The notes below the pieces were generated by a model. The model was given only the letters and a program-made list of their open reading frames with translations. It ran no database searches and had not been told where the DNA came from. Below, piece by piece: positions 1 to 13,035 of a stretch of DNA of 64,000 nucleotides (its first letter is position 1; every line of letters begins with the position of its first letter). The stretch is from Sphaeramia orbicularis. Its lineage: Eukaryota > Chordata > Actinopteri > Kurtiformes > Apogonidae. Location: contig NC_043964.1 of NCBI RefSeq assembly GCF_902148855.1, positions 6,749,602 to 6,813,601 of the forward strand, written 5' to 3'. Both the position numbers and the translations under genes were made by a program.

Positions 1-454
1 CCATAGTTAAATCACAAAACAATTTATGTGTTTTAAACTCACATCAAAAGAGTCATCTTATTATTTATAGCATTTACAGCCTCTTTAATACTCAGAAAAA
101 CCTGATATGGTGAAGTGTGACAGGCTGAGCCGATTTTCCTCGTTTAACTCAGGCACTATAAAAGGCAGCCTGATGCTCCCTTTGGGTCCTTTTCCACTGC
201 CCAGAACCAGGAAGTATTATGGTAAGTAAAGGAAAAAACAATTAGGAACAAAATTTCACAATATAGAATCTAACATAATTAAAGACTTAATTCAATCTTA
301 TTTGTGTTTGTGTGTGTTTTTGTACAATTTCATGGGAAAACAGCACAGGAGACTAACTTAGATGTTCAAATGTAGCCCAGTGTGTGCACCCACCAAGCTA
401 TCAGTAGTAATGCTTCCTGGCTATTGTTTGCCATGTGGAAGAAGTGAGTGTGTG
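1..454. other. Unrecognised left-edge sequence
   Basis: AT-rich sequence with no convincing reading frame and no repeat that I recognise. It precedes the hAT transposase remnant. Confidence 0.4.
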
Positions 455-1229
455 GTGTATGGTGTATGATTAGTGGCAGGGCTGACTGCCACACACTCTC
501 TGTGGTGTAAAATTTTCATCAATCCACTGTGCAGTTAAGCTGATGAAGGACATTGGGCTGACACTGCTAGTCCAAATATCCGTGGTGAAGCTAATATCTG
601 AAACATAGTGCAACAGGCTGTTGATGTGCTTCTTCACAAAGTCGTGCAGCTTTGGTAACACCGTGTCTGTGATGTGGTGGCGGCTGGGGATCTCATACCT
701 GGGCTCCAGTACATTGAGAGGACGTTGAAATCCCATATTGTCAACAACAGACATGGGCTGGTCATCCAGAGCAATGAAATGGGTAAGAGCCTCCGTTATT
801 TTCACTGCCCGTGGGTTGTCTCTGGACATTTTCTCTGTCTTCTCCAGCGTTTTCTTGCAAAGTTGGTTTGTTTCAGTTTCCCGCTGCTAGCATTAGCAAA
901 TTCCTTGAATTCCGCGTCGTGTTGGCACTTCAGGTGTTTTATGAGAGTGCTAGTGTTGAATGAGCCAGTTTTCGCCCCTCCCCAGAACAGTATGGCTGAA
1001 CATAACTTGCAGTGAGCTTTACTGTTGTCACCGTCATTTTCTTTGAAAAATCTCCACACTGCTGACATTATTCCTTGGTCACACACCTGCGGCACTATGA
1101 AGTGATGAACGTCATGCTGCCGTAAAGTGGTATTGGTGTGGTTGAATAGGGGGAATTTAATGAGTACGAGTACATGTGTTCGGCATCGGACCGATTCCTG
1201 ATACTGGCATCGGTATCAGTGCATCCCTA
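455..1229 (-). mobile_element. hAT (Ac/ZBED-type) transposon, 5' part
   Basis: A minus-strand hAT element starts at 1229 with the terminal motif TAGGGATGCACTGATACC, typical of fish hAT elements. Reading inward, 1095-802 encodes a BED zinc finger (CKLC, then HLKCQH after a WRFF start). 829-470 encodes hAT transposase N-terminal sequence with the characteristic FTTDIWTS motif and FISLTAQWID. The two parts lie in different frames, so the copy is broken, and the rest of the transposase (catalytic and dimerisation regions) is absent. The family is clear; the exact subfamily is not. Confidence 0.8.
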
Positions 1230-1863
1230 AAAATAAGCAAAAAAAAACGACCAAAGTAATCAACAGAACAACAGAAATGTGTCAATAATTAATTGATTGA
1301 TTGATGTATTTATTTCGAATATGAATGTCAAAACAGAAGAAAATAAACAAAACACTTAAACATAAGATATATATTTCATATTCGAAAAGGAGTGAGAAGA
1401 AGTACTACTTATAAACTCCACCCCTTCTCCTTATATAATTAATAACCTTTCTAGTCTAAGCATGTCTATACTACATACCATAATATGACTGATACTTATT
1501 GTGAAATAATTTAGTTTCTGGCTTTGTATTGTTATGAACAAATATAATATGATTTACATAAACACATAATACAAAAACACATTTATGTAAATACATATTC
1601 ATACACAGATCTAGACACACACATATACACATACACATAGCACCATTAGCAAAAAATAAATAAAAATCATCCACACAATGAAACAAAATCACTAAATTAA
1701 TGAGCAAAATGACAATAAGAATAAAAAAGCAAAACTTAACAAAATAATCAACTAAATTAATGTGAATATTAATAAAATACAGAGAAAAATAGAGAAAAAT
1801 ACACTTGGTAAGATTTAGATTCTTTTTCTCAGTGTGTGTAATTTTTTGCTTTTCACACATTCA
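1230..1863 (-). mobile_element. LINE 3' end fragment (copy a)
   Basis: This is the 3' non-coding tail of a LINE in minus orientation, ending on the low-coordinate side with an AATAAATACATCAATCAATC-type tail. The same sequence recurs at 28575-28907 plus 30237-30532, where a hAT splits it. Copy a preserves the empty site for that hAT near 1548-1560. A 129-residue frame on the minus strand here is low-complexity and not a gene. Confidence 0.65.
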
Positions 1864-1945
1864 TCCCAGGGGCCGGATCGGACCCTTTGGCGGGCCGGTT
1901 TTGGACCATGGGCTGCATGTTTGACACCTGTGATATGAACAGAAT
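1864..1945. mobile_element. Terminal fragment of a hAT MITE (GTGTCAAAC family)
   Basis: The sequence ends TGTTTGACACCTG, the same inverted terminus seen on the hAT MITEs at 24214-24899 and 27073-27732. Only about 80 bp of one end are present. Confidence 0.6.
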
Positions 1946-1964
1946 AGATGAAGGTGGTTTCTTT

Positions 1965-2183
1965 GTGTGTCATCATTATTATTATTGTTATTATTATTAT
2001 TATTGTTGTTGTTATTGTAGCCCTGTGGAGAAATAATGGCTTAAAAAAAGAAAAAAGAAAAGCAGTGACCTATTACAAAGGTTTACTTCAAAGTGTAACA
2101 GTATGTTTTATGTGATAAAAATGTTACTGATTTGTAAATATTATTTGGTCTAAATAATAGTATCAGATCCTATATGTATTTCA

Positions 2184-2234
<51 letters not shown>

Positions 2235-2270
2235 ATCTATATCTATATATATATATATATATATATATTC
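1965..2270. repeat. Simple repeats: TTAT-rich, (CTAT)n, (AT)n
   Basis: A TTA/TTAT-rich tract lies around 1973-2020. A run of CTAT units follows from about 2186 and grades into ATATCT and then (AT)n until about 2266. These are ordinary microsatellites. Confidence 0.95.
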
Positions 2271-2280
2271 TATTTCCTGT

Positions 2281-3097
2281 GACTGTACTGGTTGTCGTCT
2301 GTCAAAGTAGTCAATGGTGATTGGCTGATGTGACATAGAGCGTATGTACTTGGACGTTGAGGTGAAGGACAGGGGAGAGAAAGTGCCCGGACTCACAAAA
2401 ACAGAGGGGGGACGGACAGACGGATCGTTCCAGATTTTACACCTGAGAAGTGGGTCCCGGATCCAATAAATCCATTTGAAAACTCTTAGAGCTGCGAGAA
2501 AGAACTGTGTTGGATCCAGAGCCAGAGGACTGACCGTAGGAACCGGACATGCGCAGAGGTAACCGTGGACAACGAAGCTGCGCCGCAGAAGGCTAACGCT
2601 AGCCTAGCAGTTAATCAACCGGACTGTGGTTTCCACGCACTCAGTGTTTTTCCACAGTTATATTTCAACGCACCCAATGTTTGTCCAGGACTCCACAGGC
2701 CTGCAACGGATTTTTGTTCGTGGTTCGTGAGTAAAACTGTTAAAGTTGTGAAGTATGACTGAATTTGACTGTGTGCGTGCATGTTGGTCTACCGCCACCG
2801 CCATTTTGTTTAATGCTAGTTAAACTAATCTGCGCGTGGCCGAGGTTCCATTTTGTGACAAACTATTTTATGTGTGAATTGTCCAAGGTTATATTTCAGT
2901 TAAACAGAGATATTTTGTATGGAATTGAAACTGGGAATGCAATTGAAAAACAAAACTCTCGCATTGTTATGTTCATTGTTATTCATTTATTATTCAGTCA
3001 TTCATATATATAATTATTAGTACAAATATTCTTAAATTATTAGATCTGGTTAATCTCCACACTGCTGTATTCATCTATAAGTCACAGAACAACCTAC
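2281..3097. other. Unrecognised interspersed sequence
   Basis: This is GC-richer than its surroundings. It has short open stretches (65 and 82 codons at 2565-2762 and 2765-3013) but no domain I can name. An AATAAA motif sits near 2465. It could be part of a long terminal repeat or an old untranslated exon. Nothing in the sequence decides. Confidence 0.3.
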
Positions 3098-3560
3098 TTC
3101 AGTGTTTTTCAACCTTGGGGTCGGGACCCCACGTAGGGTCGCCTGGAGTTCAAATGGGGTCGCCTGAAACTTCTAGTAATGATAAAAAAAAAAACAAAAC
3201 TAATAAAAATATATGTTGAGTTGAGAAGGATGAACAGAATACATAAAAGACATGACAAACTGTGAGTCTGAAACTGCAGCACTGTGGTTCTGTTTATCTG
3301 TCAAATATTCCTTGTGGTCGGTTTCAGATGCTGCAGCTCTTTGATAATTCAGTTTGAGTTATTGTTTGTTCAGTATTAATTGTCCGAGGACCAAGGAAAA
3401 TAAAATTCTCACTTTGTGCAGTAATCTATACCTGGCTTTTCTGCCTCTGTCCATAATAATACACATTATATAGACAAAATGTCATCTAAAATTAATGTTT
3501 ATTTGTAACATAGTAGAGCAAACTATTACATGATCAAAAACTAATTAATTTAACCCTCCG
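3098..3560. mobile_element. hAT-like terminal fragment
   Basis: It begins CAGTGTTTTTCAACCTTGGG followed by the GGTCGGGACCCC stretch typical of a common vertebrate hAT (Charlie-like) end. I could not find the matching opposite end, so the right limit is approximate. Confidence 0.55.
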
Positions 3561-3564
3561 GTAT

Positions 3565-4320
3565 CCTGTCCAGCAAGGCCCTTACTAAGCACCAAGTGTG
3601 CCAAAATGGCAGACTTGATGAATAATGTCAATAAAATTTTCATACAGTTTTTAATTCTTTTGCACTTTTTTCTATTTCAGCAACTTGAGCCATAAATAAA
3701 AACACCAAATACTCAATAATTGTCACATATTTTAACCCTTTAAATGTCGTGTATGTAATGTAAGCAAGCCATTTTTTTGGTGCAAAAAACACCCAAACAA
3801 TTTTTTTTCAGTATACTGCATAAAAAGTGGATTACATATTGTTTGATTTTTACAGCCTGGCATATGTCAGTGATTAACTCCAACACTGGTTAATTTGCAT
3901 TATTATTTTTGGCACTAGGTCAAATGTTCAAAAATACTAGCATCTGTCACCAAGTGTGCCAAAATGGCACACCTATAAATCAAGCATTTAAATATTATGT
4001 ATTGATTTATTTTTCTGCTCTAATTTGATTTTATTTTTGTAAATCAAGGTCAGCCCTAATCACATGTATCAAATAATCATTCATTTTACATTTTTTTTTA
4101 ACCCTTTAAATGATCTCTTTTGAGCATGATGTCACTACATTTTGTGATGCAAAAAACACTAAATATGATTTTTTTTCAAAATACTACTTAAAAAAAGGGT
4201 CACATATTATTTGATTTTCGCAACCTGGCATATGTCAGTGATTAACAGCAACATTGGTTAATTTGCGTTATTATTTTTGGCCCTAGGTTAATGTTCAAAA
4301 ATACTAGCATCTATCACCAA
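3565..4320. repeat. Tandem array of two ~350-bp units (copy 1)
   Basis: Two imperfect units run in direct repeat. Each contains CAAAAAACAC, CCTGGCATATGTCAGTGATT and CAAAAATACTAGCATCT. The array abuts the inverted end of the MULE-like element, and the same array sits in the same place at 35330-36017. It is therefore either an outer part of that element or flank carried with it by segmental duplication. Confidence 0.7.
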
Positions 4321-4868
4321 CCTGCATGAAGTTGGCCCCCCACCCAACGAAAATCTCTGGATAAATAGTCTCATTTGTTTGTGCTTCATTAATGCTGGTT
4401 TGTGCAATTACAATTTTCGTTTGCGCTATTATGGTTATTGAGTTATGAACAATTCTTTGAAAGGTCATTCTGAGGTCAGCTAGCCCCCCACTTACTCCAA
4501 CTTTAACCGAAATGGTGGCGTTTGTTTGTGCTTCGTTAATGCTGGTTTGTGCAATGAAAATTTTCATTTGTGCTGTTATGGTTTTATAGATATTACAAGA
4601 TTTATTTTCAGCTGATGACATCACACAGCCCCCCACTTCCTCTAAATTGAGTGGAAATAGTTGAATTTGTTTGTGCTTCATTTGTGTTGGTTTGTGCCAT
4701 TAAAATTTTCGTTTGTGTTGTTATGGTTTTATAGATATTACCAGATTTATTTTCAGCTGATATCAGTCAACCCCAGCCCCCTTTGCTACAAATTCACCCA
4801 AAATGGACTTTCACTTTGTTTAAGGCGCTACAGTTGCAGTGGATTATACATTGCTTTTACTCTGTTAA

Positions 4869-5952
4869 AGCTATACCGTATGATGTGGCATTTTTACACT
4901 TTTCTTTTGTCATCTTAAAATGCTCCTAATAGGCATGTGTCAAACTAAAATATAAAAGAAATCCACCAGGTTTTGAAACTCAAAAATGTTTAATTCTCAT
5001 ATAGTTCTGATAAAGGTCTGACCAATCATTTTAGTCGGTCCGAATGAAATAATTGGTCGAACCTGGCTGAGCCTCCTGTCAATCATCCATTACAGCCGTT
5101 CAGCATCCGACCCAGTATCGTGCTCCACACCTGATATGTGTCCCTCTGAATCTGAAGCTTCACTCACGCTGCTCCTCCTGTCACGGACCACAGTCTACTG
5201 TCTATGATGTGTATGGATAAAACTCAAATGCACATGTGGAAGGGAAAAAACGGATTTATTAACAGAAACAACAACCAAGGGGCACAAACAGGAGTCTGAT
5301 GAATGAAGGATGGAGATAAAAGTCTGGAAGTCAGCTGTACTGGACTGAACAGATAGGTCTGCAGGAAGCTCAGCTTTTATGACCGCAGTACTGATTCAGG
5401 TACATGTACTTGGTGTCACACAATGTAGGATTATGTAAGATGTTAAATGTATGGACTATGAAACCTCAAATGTCCACGGAAAATTCGTGGAGGCCGTGCG
5501 TTCACAGTGCGCGTGCTGGGCACCTCATCAGCTGAAGACACTGACCCAGCGCTGCACAGACCAGACCCTTAAATTCAGGGTCTACTGATGGAACAGGGCC
5601 CGCGGCAGGTGGATGATGGATCTGATTACTGAGGGAGGGGTCTACGGACACGCTGAAGTGGACCGAACCTCCACTTCCACCTCCGCTTCCATCACGCGCA
5701 TCAGGTAAGAGGAAAGCGTCAGAGCTCAATGACCCTGGGGGATTTACATGCAGTTCTATCAGGCTGCCCTCCGCGTCGAAATCCGACGCAGAAGGGGTAC
5801 CCCCTGCGTCAAATAGTGCCGAACGGGGCTCTGACCATGCGTCCATTTCTGACGACTTGGGATGAGCGGGCGGGGCTTTGGAGGGAGGCGGGCTGTTCAT
5901 GTTCAAACTTTTACTAAGTGCTGTGAGAAGTGCCACATCGGTAGGTATAGCT
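4869..5952. mobile_element. TTAA-target (piggyBac-like) element in MULE-like copy 1
   Basis: The element is flanked by TTAA at 4865-4868 and 5953-5956. It has matching inverted ends: left AGCTATACCGTATGATGTGG, right (reverse complement) AGCTATACCTACCGATGTGG. Copy 2 of the host element shows the uninterrupted TTAA site near 36563. It has no piggyBac transposase. It carries a minus-strand open frame from 5969 to 5502 (155 codons) that begins just outside the element. Confidence 0.75.
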
Positions 5953-5969
5953 TTAATCACAGCTGTCAT
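5502..5969 (-). CDS. Hypothetical 155-codon frame in a TTAA element
   Basis: The frame is rich in Ser, Pro, Gly, Ala and Asp, with a short Gly/Ser linker-like stretch (DGSGGGSGGS), and resembles no folded domain I know. Its start codon lies 17 bases outside the element and the frame crosses the inverted end. A captured exon piece or a non-autonomous derivative of a larger transposon gene are both possible. GC content is higher than in neighbouring DNA. The coding claim is weak. Confidence 0.25.
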   Translation of the reverse strand: MTAVIKAIPTDVALLTALSKSLNMNSPPPSKAPPAHPKSSEMDAWSEPRSALFDAGGTPSASDFDAEGSLIELHVNPPGSLSSDAFLLPDARDGSGGGSGGSVHFSVSVDPSLSNQIHHPPAAGPVPSVDPEFKGLVCAALGQCLQLMRCPARAL

Positions 5970-6829
5970 GATGGTCTTACCTGATCATAACTTCTTGATG
6001 CCTCTTCCTTGTTTACCTGGTTAAATTGTCCTGTCAATAATGTTTGAAATTTCAATAAAAAGCAATGCAAAGAAAGCGTTTTGTTCAGTAGTTCTGTTCC
6101 CAATTTATTTAAATGAAGCATCATGGGTTACACTTCACATGTGTACCGCTAGTGGGAGCTCGACAGGTTTTATCCGGTAGTACACCTGTGGAAGAAAAGT
6201 TACTCCTGCAGGAAATTCACTTCTAATATTGTACGTTTTACAAGCTTTGGCTTCTCAGCACAATTTACAACCCTGTGCAAAATCAGATTTCTGGCCAACA
6301 TAAGTGAAATGTTTCAAAACTGAGCAGAATATTGACTCAAAAATTGCTCACAAAATATTGCTACTGTAGTAAAGTACAATGCTCAATGACTGAGAATTTT
6401 CATTTATGCTAACTTTTACATGTTGCACACTTAGATTTGCAAATGCTCAAAGATCTTAATGTAATATAATCACTGATAGAAAAATAAAGGCAAGAATTAA
6501 GTGATCAACATTAATTAAATTTATGTGTTCTTAAACTAGATGCCCAAATAACCTGCAGTGGACACAGATACCATTTTTGCAGTTCTCTGCACATCAAAAG
6601 AGGCCATACTCTAAAATGGCAACATGTATGGACATGCCACTGTATGGACAGAGCTGAGTGAGCAGCTGGGAAATATAACCTCTGCAAAGGTCCTGTACAC
6701 CTTTATTAAATTAAACAGACACAATGTCTGATCAACTTTAGGGTTCAGTCATCACACCAGTGATCCTGAAACTGATGACACAGGCTCTGAGTCTGGTTCC
6801 CTTTCTCATGTCCTAAAAGATTATCAGAC

Positions 6830-7764
6830 TTTTCAACTCAATGTTCCTTTTGACAAATGGAGAGAATTTATTCCATAAAAGGCTGAGTACAATGACAAAT
6901 ATTCTCAAACTTAAAAAAGACAATATATCATTTTGAAGCCTGGCACCTGGACTTGTGATAAATGAGCAGATTTGGAAAGCAGTGAAAAGTCCTTGCACAT
7001 TTATTTATAAAAGAGCCAAGGTCTATCCATCAGTCACAAACAATTATACTGAAATCAGAGGCTACTGTAAAGAGTGTCATGGATATCTTTACATAACATG
7101 TGAGAAAGAGTCAGCAATTAACAGCCCAATGATGTTCAAATGTTGCATCAAAAATGCTGACGACTCCCTCCGCACTGGCTGTTCGAAGTGTTTCATGTCT
7201 GGAAACATGCAGGTGCAGATAGCCAAAGAACTATGCGAAGGCAGGATGAAACCCCATGTATGGTGGGGATCACAGGCGAAGAAGCTGATGAACTTTGGAG
7301 ATCCTGAACCAAGCCATCTACCTAATTTGGCCACACTACGCAAAGCAAAACAAGAGAGAGATGATTTGGAATTAGGTGACAAAGATCCCATTTTGTCTTT
7401 GCAGTTGTTAAAATACAGTGCACCTCATAGTAGTAGCATTAAAGACATTGGACTGGATAGTTTTTCTGTCACTACTGGAGTCAAACACAAATGCAGATGT
7501 ACAAGACCTTATTAAAGTAAACTTACTCAACAGCATGTTTCGATGCAGCTGGCTCAGTAGTTAGGAAACTGGTCAGACCAAATGGCTCGTCTGGCCATAT
7601 CTTCCTGTATCAGGGAGTTCTGACAGGGCTTAACAGCTCAAGTGTCCCAGTGGTGCAAATGTTGTCGGAGAGACATGATGTTCATGCTATCACACAGTGG
7701 CTGACAGAATGGATTCGTGCAGGTGCAGCTGTTCCAAAAGAGGTTGTGAGTGATTTTTCTCTCT
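6830..7764 (+). pseudogene. MULE/NOF-like transposase N-terminal part, copy 1
   Basis: Conceptual translation near 6830 gives PFDKWREFIP. From 6955 the 186-codon frame gives VYPSVTNNYTEIRGYC and CKECHGYLYITC (a CxxC pair suggestive of a zinc-binding N-terminal module). It is followed by KCFMSGNMQVQIAKEL and a charged stretch. A frameshift near 7510 separates this from the next in-frame segment (VVRKLVRPNGSSGHIF, then MLSERHDVHAITQWLT), which is cut at about 7764. It is nearly identical to 39450-40330 in copy 2. Confidence 0.6.
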
Positions 7765-8027
7765 TTTCTTTGAAAAGTTTGGCTTCAATTATAAATGTTG
7801 GAAGAATTCAGAGACTCAAGAATGGGAAGAAAATGCACTTTATATAAAGATGTCAGAAAATACAAAGTTGGAAATGAGGGTTTAATCTTTACCAACGTGT
7901 CTGATCTGCATCTAATCAGTAACGAACACTGGAACTCAGAGTGAGAGGTGTTGGATTGGAGAGAAAACATGATGAATAAAGGAAAGAATCAGTGGAGTCG
8001 AGGCCACGTCTTCAGCTGCTGCTGTTC
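7765..8027 (-). other. 3' flank of SULT gene 1
   Basis: This sequence (CTTCAATTATAAATGTTGG onward) also lies immediately downstream of the stop codons of SULT genes 2, 3 and 4. It is therefore old 3' flank or 3' UTR of the duplicated gene. No clear polyadenylation signal was identified. Confidence 0.6.
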
Positions 8028-8448
8028 TTATTCCCAGATGAACTTCAGACCAGTGTCTCCAAGTTTCTCCTGAAGCATCCGATCGACTCGCTCACTCTGA
8101 GCCACGGTGAACATGTTCTTCCAATCGCCGATCCGACCTGTGAAGAACAAGAAAACGAAGAAGAACAAGAAGAAGAATGAACCCGATGTTTGTGTAGAAG
8201 TTTGGACGGCAGTGGTAGATTGTTTTACCTTTATGGATGAAGTCACCGATGCCCAAGTCCCTTCTGAAAGACTCAGTTGGCCTTGGAGTCTTTCTTCATG
8301 TTCTTGAATGTAGCTTTTTCTATGACTTGATTGATGCCTTCGTTGCTGAGGTTCTTCCCCAAGAACCTGCAGATCGTAGTGACCGCCCCCTTCAGGTCCT
8401 ACAAAGAAACAACAAGCAGCGTCAAAACCTTTCCATGATGATGTCATT

Positions 8449-8640
8449 TCCATGAACAGAAATGAAGAAAGTTGAAGAACTTAGACCAAAACCTTCTTCA
8501 TTCTATAAAGGTCTGCAGTCATTTCAAATACTGAAGTTAATACCTTATTTTCGGGTATAAATACAACATTTTTAGTCAAAGTTGACTCCATTTTCTCTAC
8601 ATCGTCTAAATCTTGTTCAGTAAATTTTATTAGTCAAAAT
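8449..8640 (-). other. Intronic segment with a frame shared by all SULT copies
   Basis: The segment lies just upstream of exon 5. Equivalent segments are at 23708-23938, 53184-53402 and 62550-62801. Each minus-strand reading includes VEKMES, FIPEN and [11 protein letters not shown]. It could be a relic or cassette exon, or simply young duplicated intron. I do not recognise the peptide. Confidence 0.3.
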
Positions 8641-8893
8641 TCAGGGACATACAAACTCATCAGGTAAAAGTGCGACTTCTAGATCTGAAGTTTCCAGACT
8701 TTTTCATTTCTAGACAATAATGAAGTCGACTTTCTGTGCTTTTCATCGTTGAAATACTGCAAATAAATGCACTGTAGACAGTGTTACATCGATCACAGCC
8801 AGAAAAATTTCAGAATCAGGTAATGGTAGCGAGTCAGAAAAACACAGTCACTAATTCAAATACCAAAATGTATAGCACATCCATGACTTTTAA

Positions 8894-9094
8894 GTTAAGA
8901 TAAGATAAGATAAGATATTCCTTTATTGATCCCACAATGGGAAAATTCACAGTGCTGTTAGCAGCATAAAAAACATACATAGACATACACATAAAAACAA
9001 AATCATATAAATTTGAATAAAAAAGTGTTTAAAAGGAGAGTGCAAATATTGTTCGATATGATGTAGTGCAAATGGTTATAAATATAAAAATATA

Positions 9095-9145
<51 letters not shown>

Positions 9146-9408
9146 CGGATTGAATATATACAACATAAGTGGAATGGAGGGAGGGTTGTTATTACACATT
9201 GTGCATTGATCTAATGGGAGCAGGACTGGTTGTGAAGTCTGACAGCAGAGGGAAGGAAGGACCTGCGGTATCTCTCCTTCGTGCAGCGTGGGTGAAGAAG
9301 CCGGTCACTGATGGAGCTTTCCAGAGCTCTTACAGTCTCATGTAGGGGGTGGGAGACATTGTCCATGATTGATGCTTCGCTGTCATTCTTCTGTCCCCCA
9401 CCACCACA
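8894..9408 (-). mobile_element. 5'-truncated LINE with ORF2 C-terminus
   Basis: This is an insertion in gene 1 intron 4 that is absent from the matching intron of gene 3, where CATGACTTTTACACC runs on uninterrupted near 53650. Its 3' end (low coordinate, minus strand) is TTTATTGATCCC-type sequence with a (TCTTA)n tail at 8895-8920. Residues RCTKERYRRSFLPSAVRLHN from 9429-9211 match the C-terminus usual for Rex1/CR1-group ORF2 proteins. A TA microsatellite at 9107-9142 lies inside. Confidence 0.75.
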
Positions 9409-9505
9409 CCAAAACACGTCTGTCCTCATTGGTGCTTTACTATCTTAAAGTTGTAATACCACCGACAGCCTCTAGATGCTGCTCCAAAAAGTCCTGGTTC
9501 CCTTA

Positions 9506-9875
9506 GGATGTATTCACACCTGAAAAGTCCTTTGGTCCGCTTATTTGATTGGGATCGAATGCAGACTTTATTTTTTTCATTTGGGTTGGCTCACATTCTC
9601 ATTACACTTTTTGCTAGTGGACCAAACTGCGTAAACAGAAGCACGCATGTGACGAACTGCGCTGGCATTGGACAGAAAAGTCGGGGGTGGGGTGAATCGT
9701 TAAAAAACAGTAAACTGGCTCAGTCGTTTGCAAGCGGACAGTCTCAGTCCACTTGTTTGATTTGAATCAGAGTTCGTATTTTTGTATTCACACCTAAAAA
9801 AAAGTCCAGACTTTCCAGGGAAATGAACTCCGGTCCGTTTTAAACGGACCAAATGATGTAGATGTGAATACACCC
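9506..9875. mobile_element. PIF/Harbinger-like MITE in gene 1
   Basis: The inverted ends are GGATGTATTCACACC on the left and the complement of GATGTGAATACACCC on the right, beside the target triplet TTA on the left. It is an internally deleted version of the same insertion in gene 3 (53757-55671), at the same position after CTGGTTCCC. Confidence 0.75.
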
Positions 9876-10144
9876 TTTGACTTACATTCAACCTGTGACT
9901 AAAAATACTGAATGTTATGTCCAGGGGTCACTGTAGGTTCATAGTTTTTACCTTCGGCCCTCGCTGCAGCCTATTGTCATCAGTTCATCGTCCATCCTTC
10001 CGTCCGTCCGTCTGTCTGTGCAAAAACTCTGGCGTGGACTGAAGGCCGAGGGTTTTCCAGTGTGGACACATTATATTTAATAAGTGGTCTTAGTACTGCC
10101 CACTTCAGATCCAACAAAGCAACAGCAAAACCTACCAGTATATC

Positions 10145-12589
<2,445 letters not shown>

Positions 12590-12689
12590 TCACATAAATG
12601 ATCTGATTAATGAAACAAACCATTAAGAACACACTTGCAGCGTTCAACACTTCTGTTCCCCCTCCATGTTTAATACTAGACTGATCTTA

Positions 12690-12790
12690 TAAAATTTGGT
12701 TGTATATCATGCCAGTTCTTTTGGCATTTGGCATGCTATACATATTTATTTTCGACATATTGTGTGATACTCAATGCCATTTGAAAGTCC
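12690..12790. mobile_element. Foldback-MITE remnant beside a splice donor (gene 1)
   Basis: One arm of the CCAGTTCTTTTGGCATTTGG foldback family (full copies at 52058-52349 and 61443-61725) fills most of intron 2. It ends within about 10 bp of the exon 2 splice donor. Genes 2 (25417-25515) and 3 (56598-56698) have the same arrangement. Confidence 0.65.
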
Positions 12791-13035
12791 TGACCTTGGT
12801 TTTCTTGTCCTTCAGGCCTGGAGGCATGAAGCGGGGTGGAAGGTGGGAGCTGAAGAGGCGAGGTGAAGGTCGGAGGGAGTAATCCTCCTCTTTCATCTTA
12901 TTCTCCAGCCACCTCATCTGCTGGCAGTTGTTGGGATACTCGTTCAGACCGCCATCCAGAGTCCATATCGTACCTGAGTGGACGAACATCAGCAGAGACA
13001 CGTGACTGTAATCTGTATTTGTATCCAGTGTCCAA

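Larger units (their letters stand above)
4325..7764 (+). mobile_element. MULE/NOF-like DNA transposon, copy 1 (3'-truncated)
   Basis: The left end (4325-4800) consists of three ~145-bp direct subrepeats, each built around TTTGTTTGTGCTTC, a GGTTTGTGC motif and a CCCCCCACTT motif. The inverse of this structure closes copy 2. The internal part then matches copy 2 closely, and an insertion at 4869-5952 interrupts it. The transposase-like coding part begins near 6830. Copy 1 stops abruptly at about 7764, within the codons following the PEEVVSDFSL region of copy 2. There it joins the downstream flank of SULT gene 1, so the catalytic 3' half and right end are missing. Confidence 0.65.

Noticed and set aside
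1471-1860. 129-codon minus-strand frame rich in Ile, Leu, Phe and Cys
   Set aside because: Non-coding LINE 3' tail. The equivalent frame at 30276-30551 is shorter and shifted.
4304-4681. 125-codon minus-strand frame with a repeated IAQTSINEAQTN motif
   Set aside because: It is the reading through the tandem subrepeats of the MULE-like inverted end. The same partial frame at 36116-36376 is shorter and diverges with the repeat.
7089-7391. 100-codon minus-strand frame, repeated at 39605-39964
   Set aside because: Antisense shadow of the transposase-like coding part. Conservation is explained by the plus-strand frame and recent duplication.
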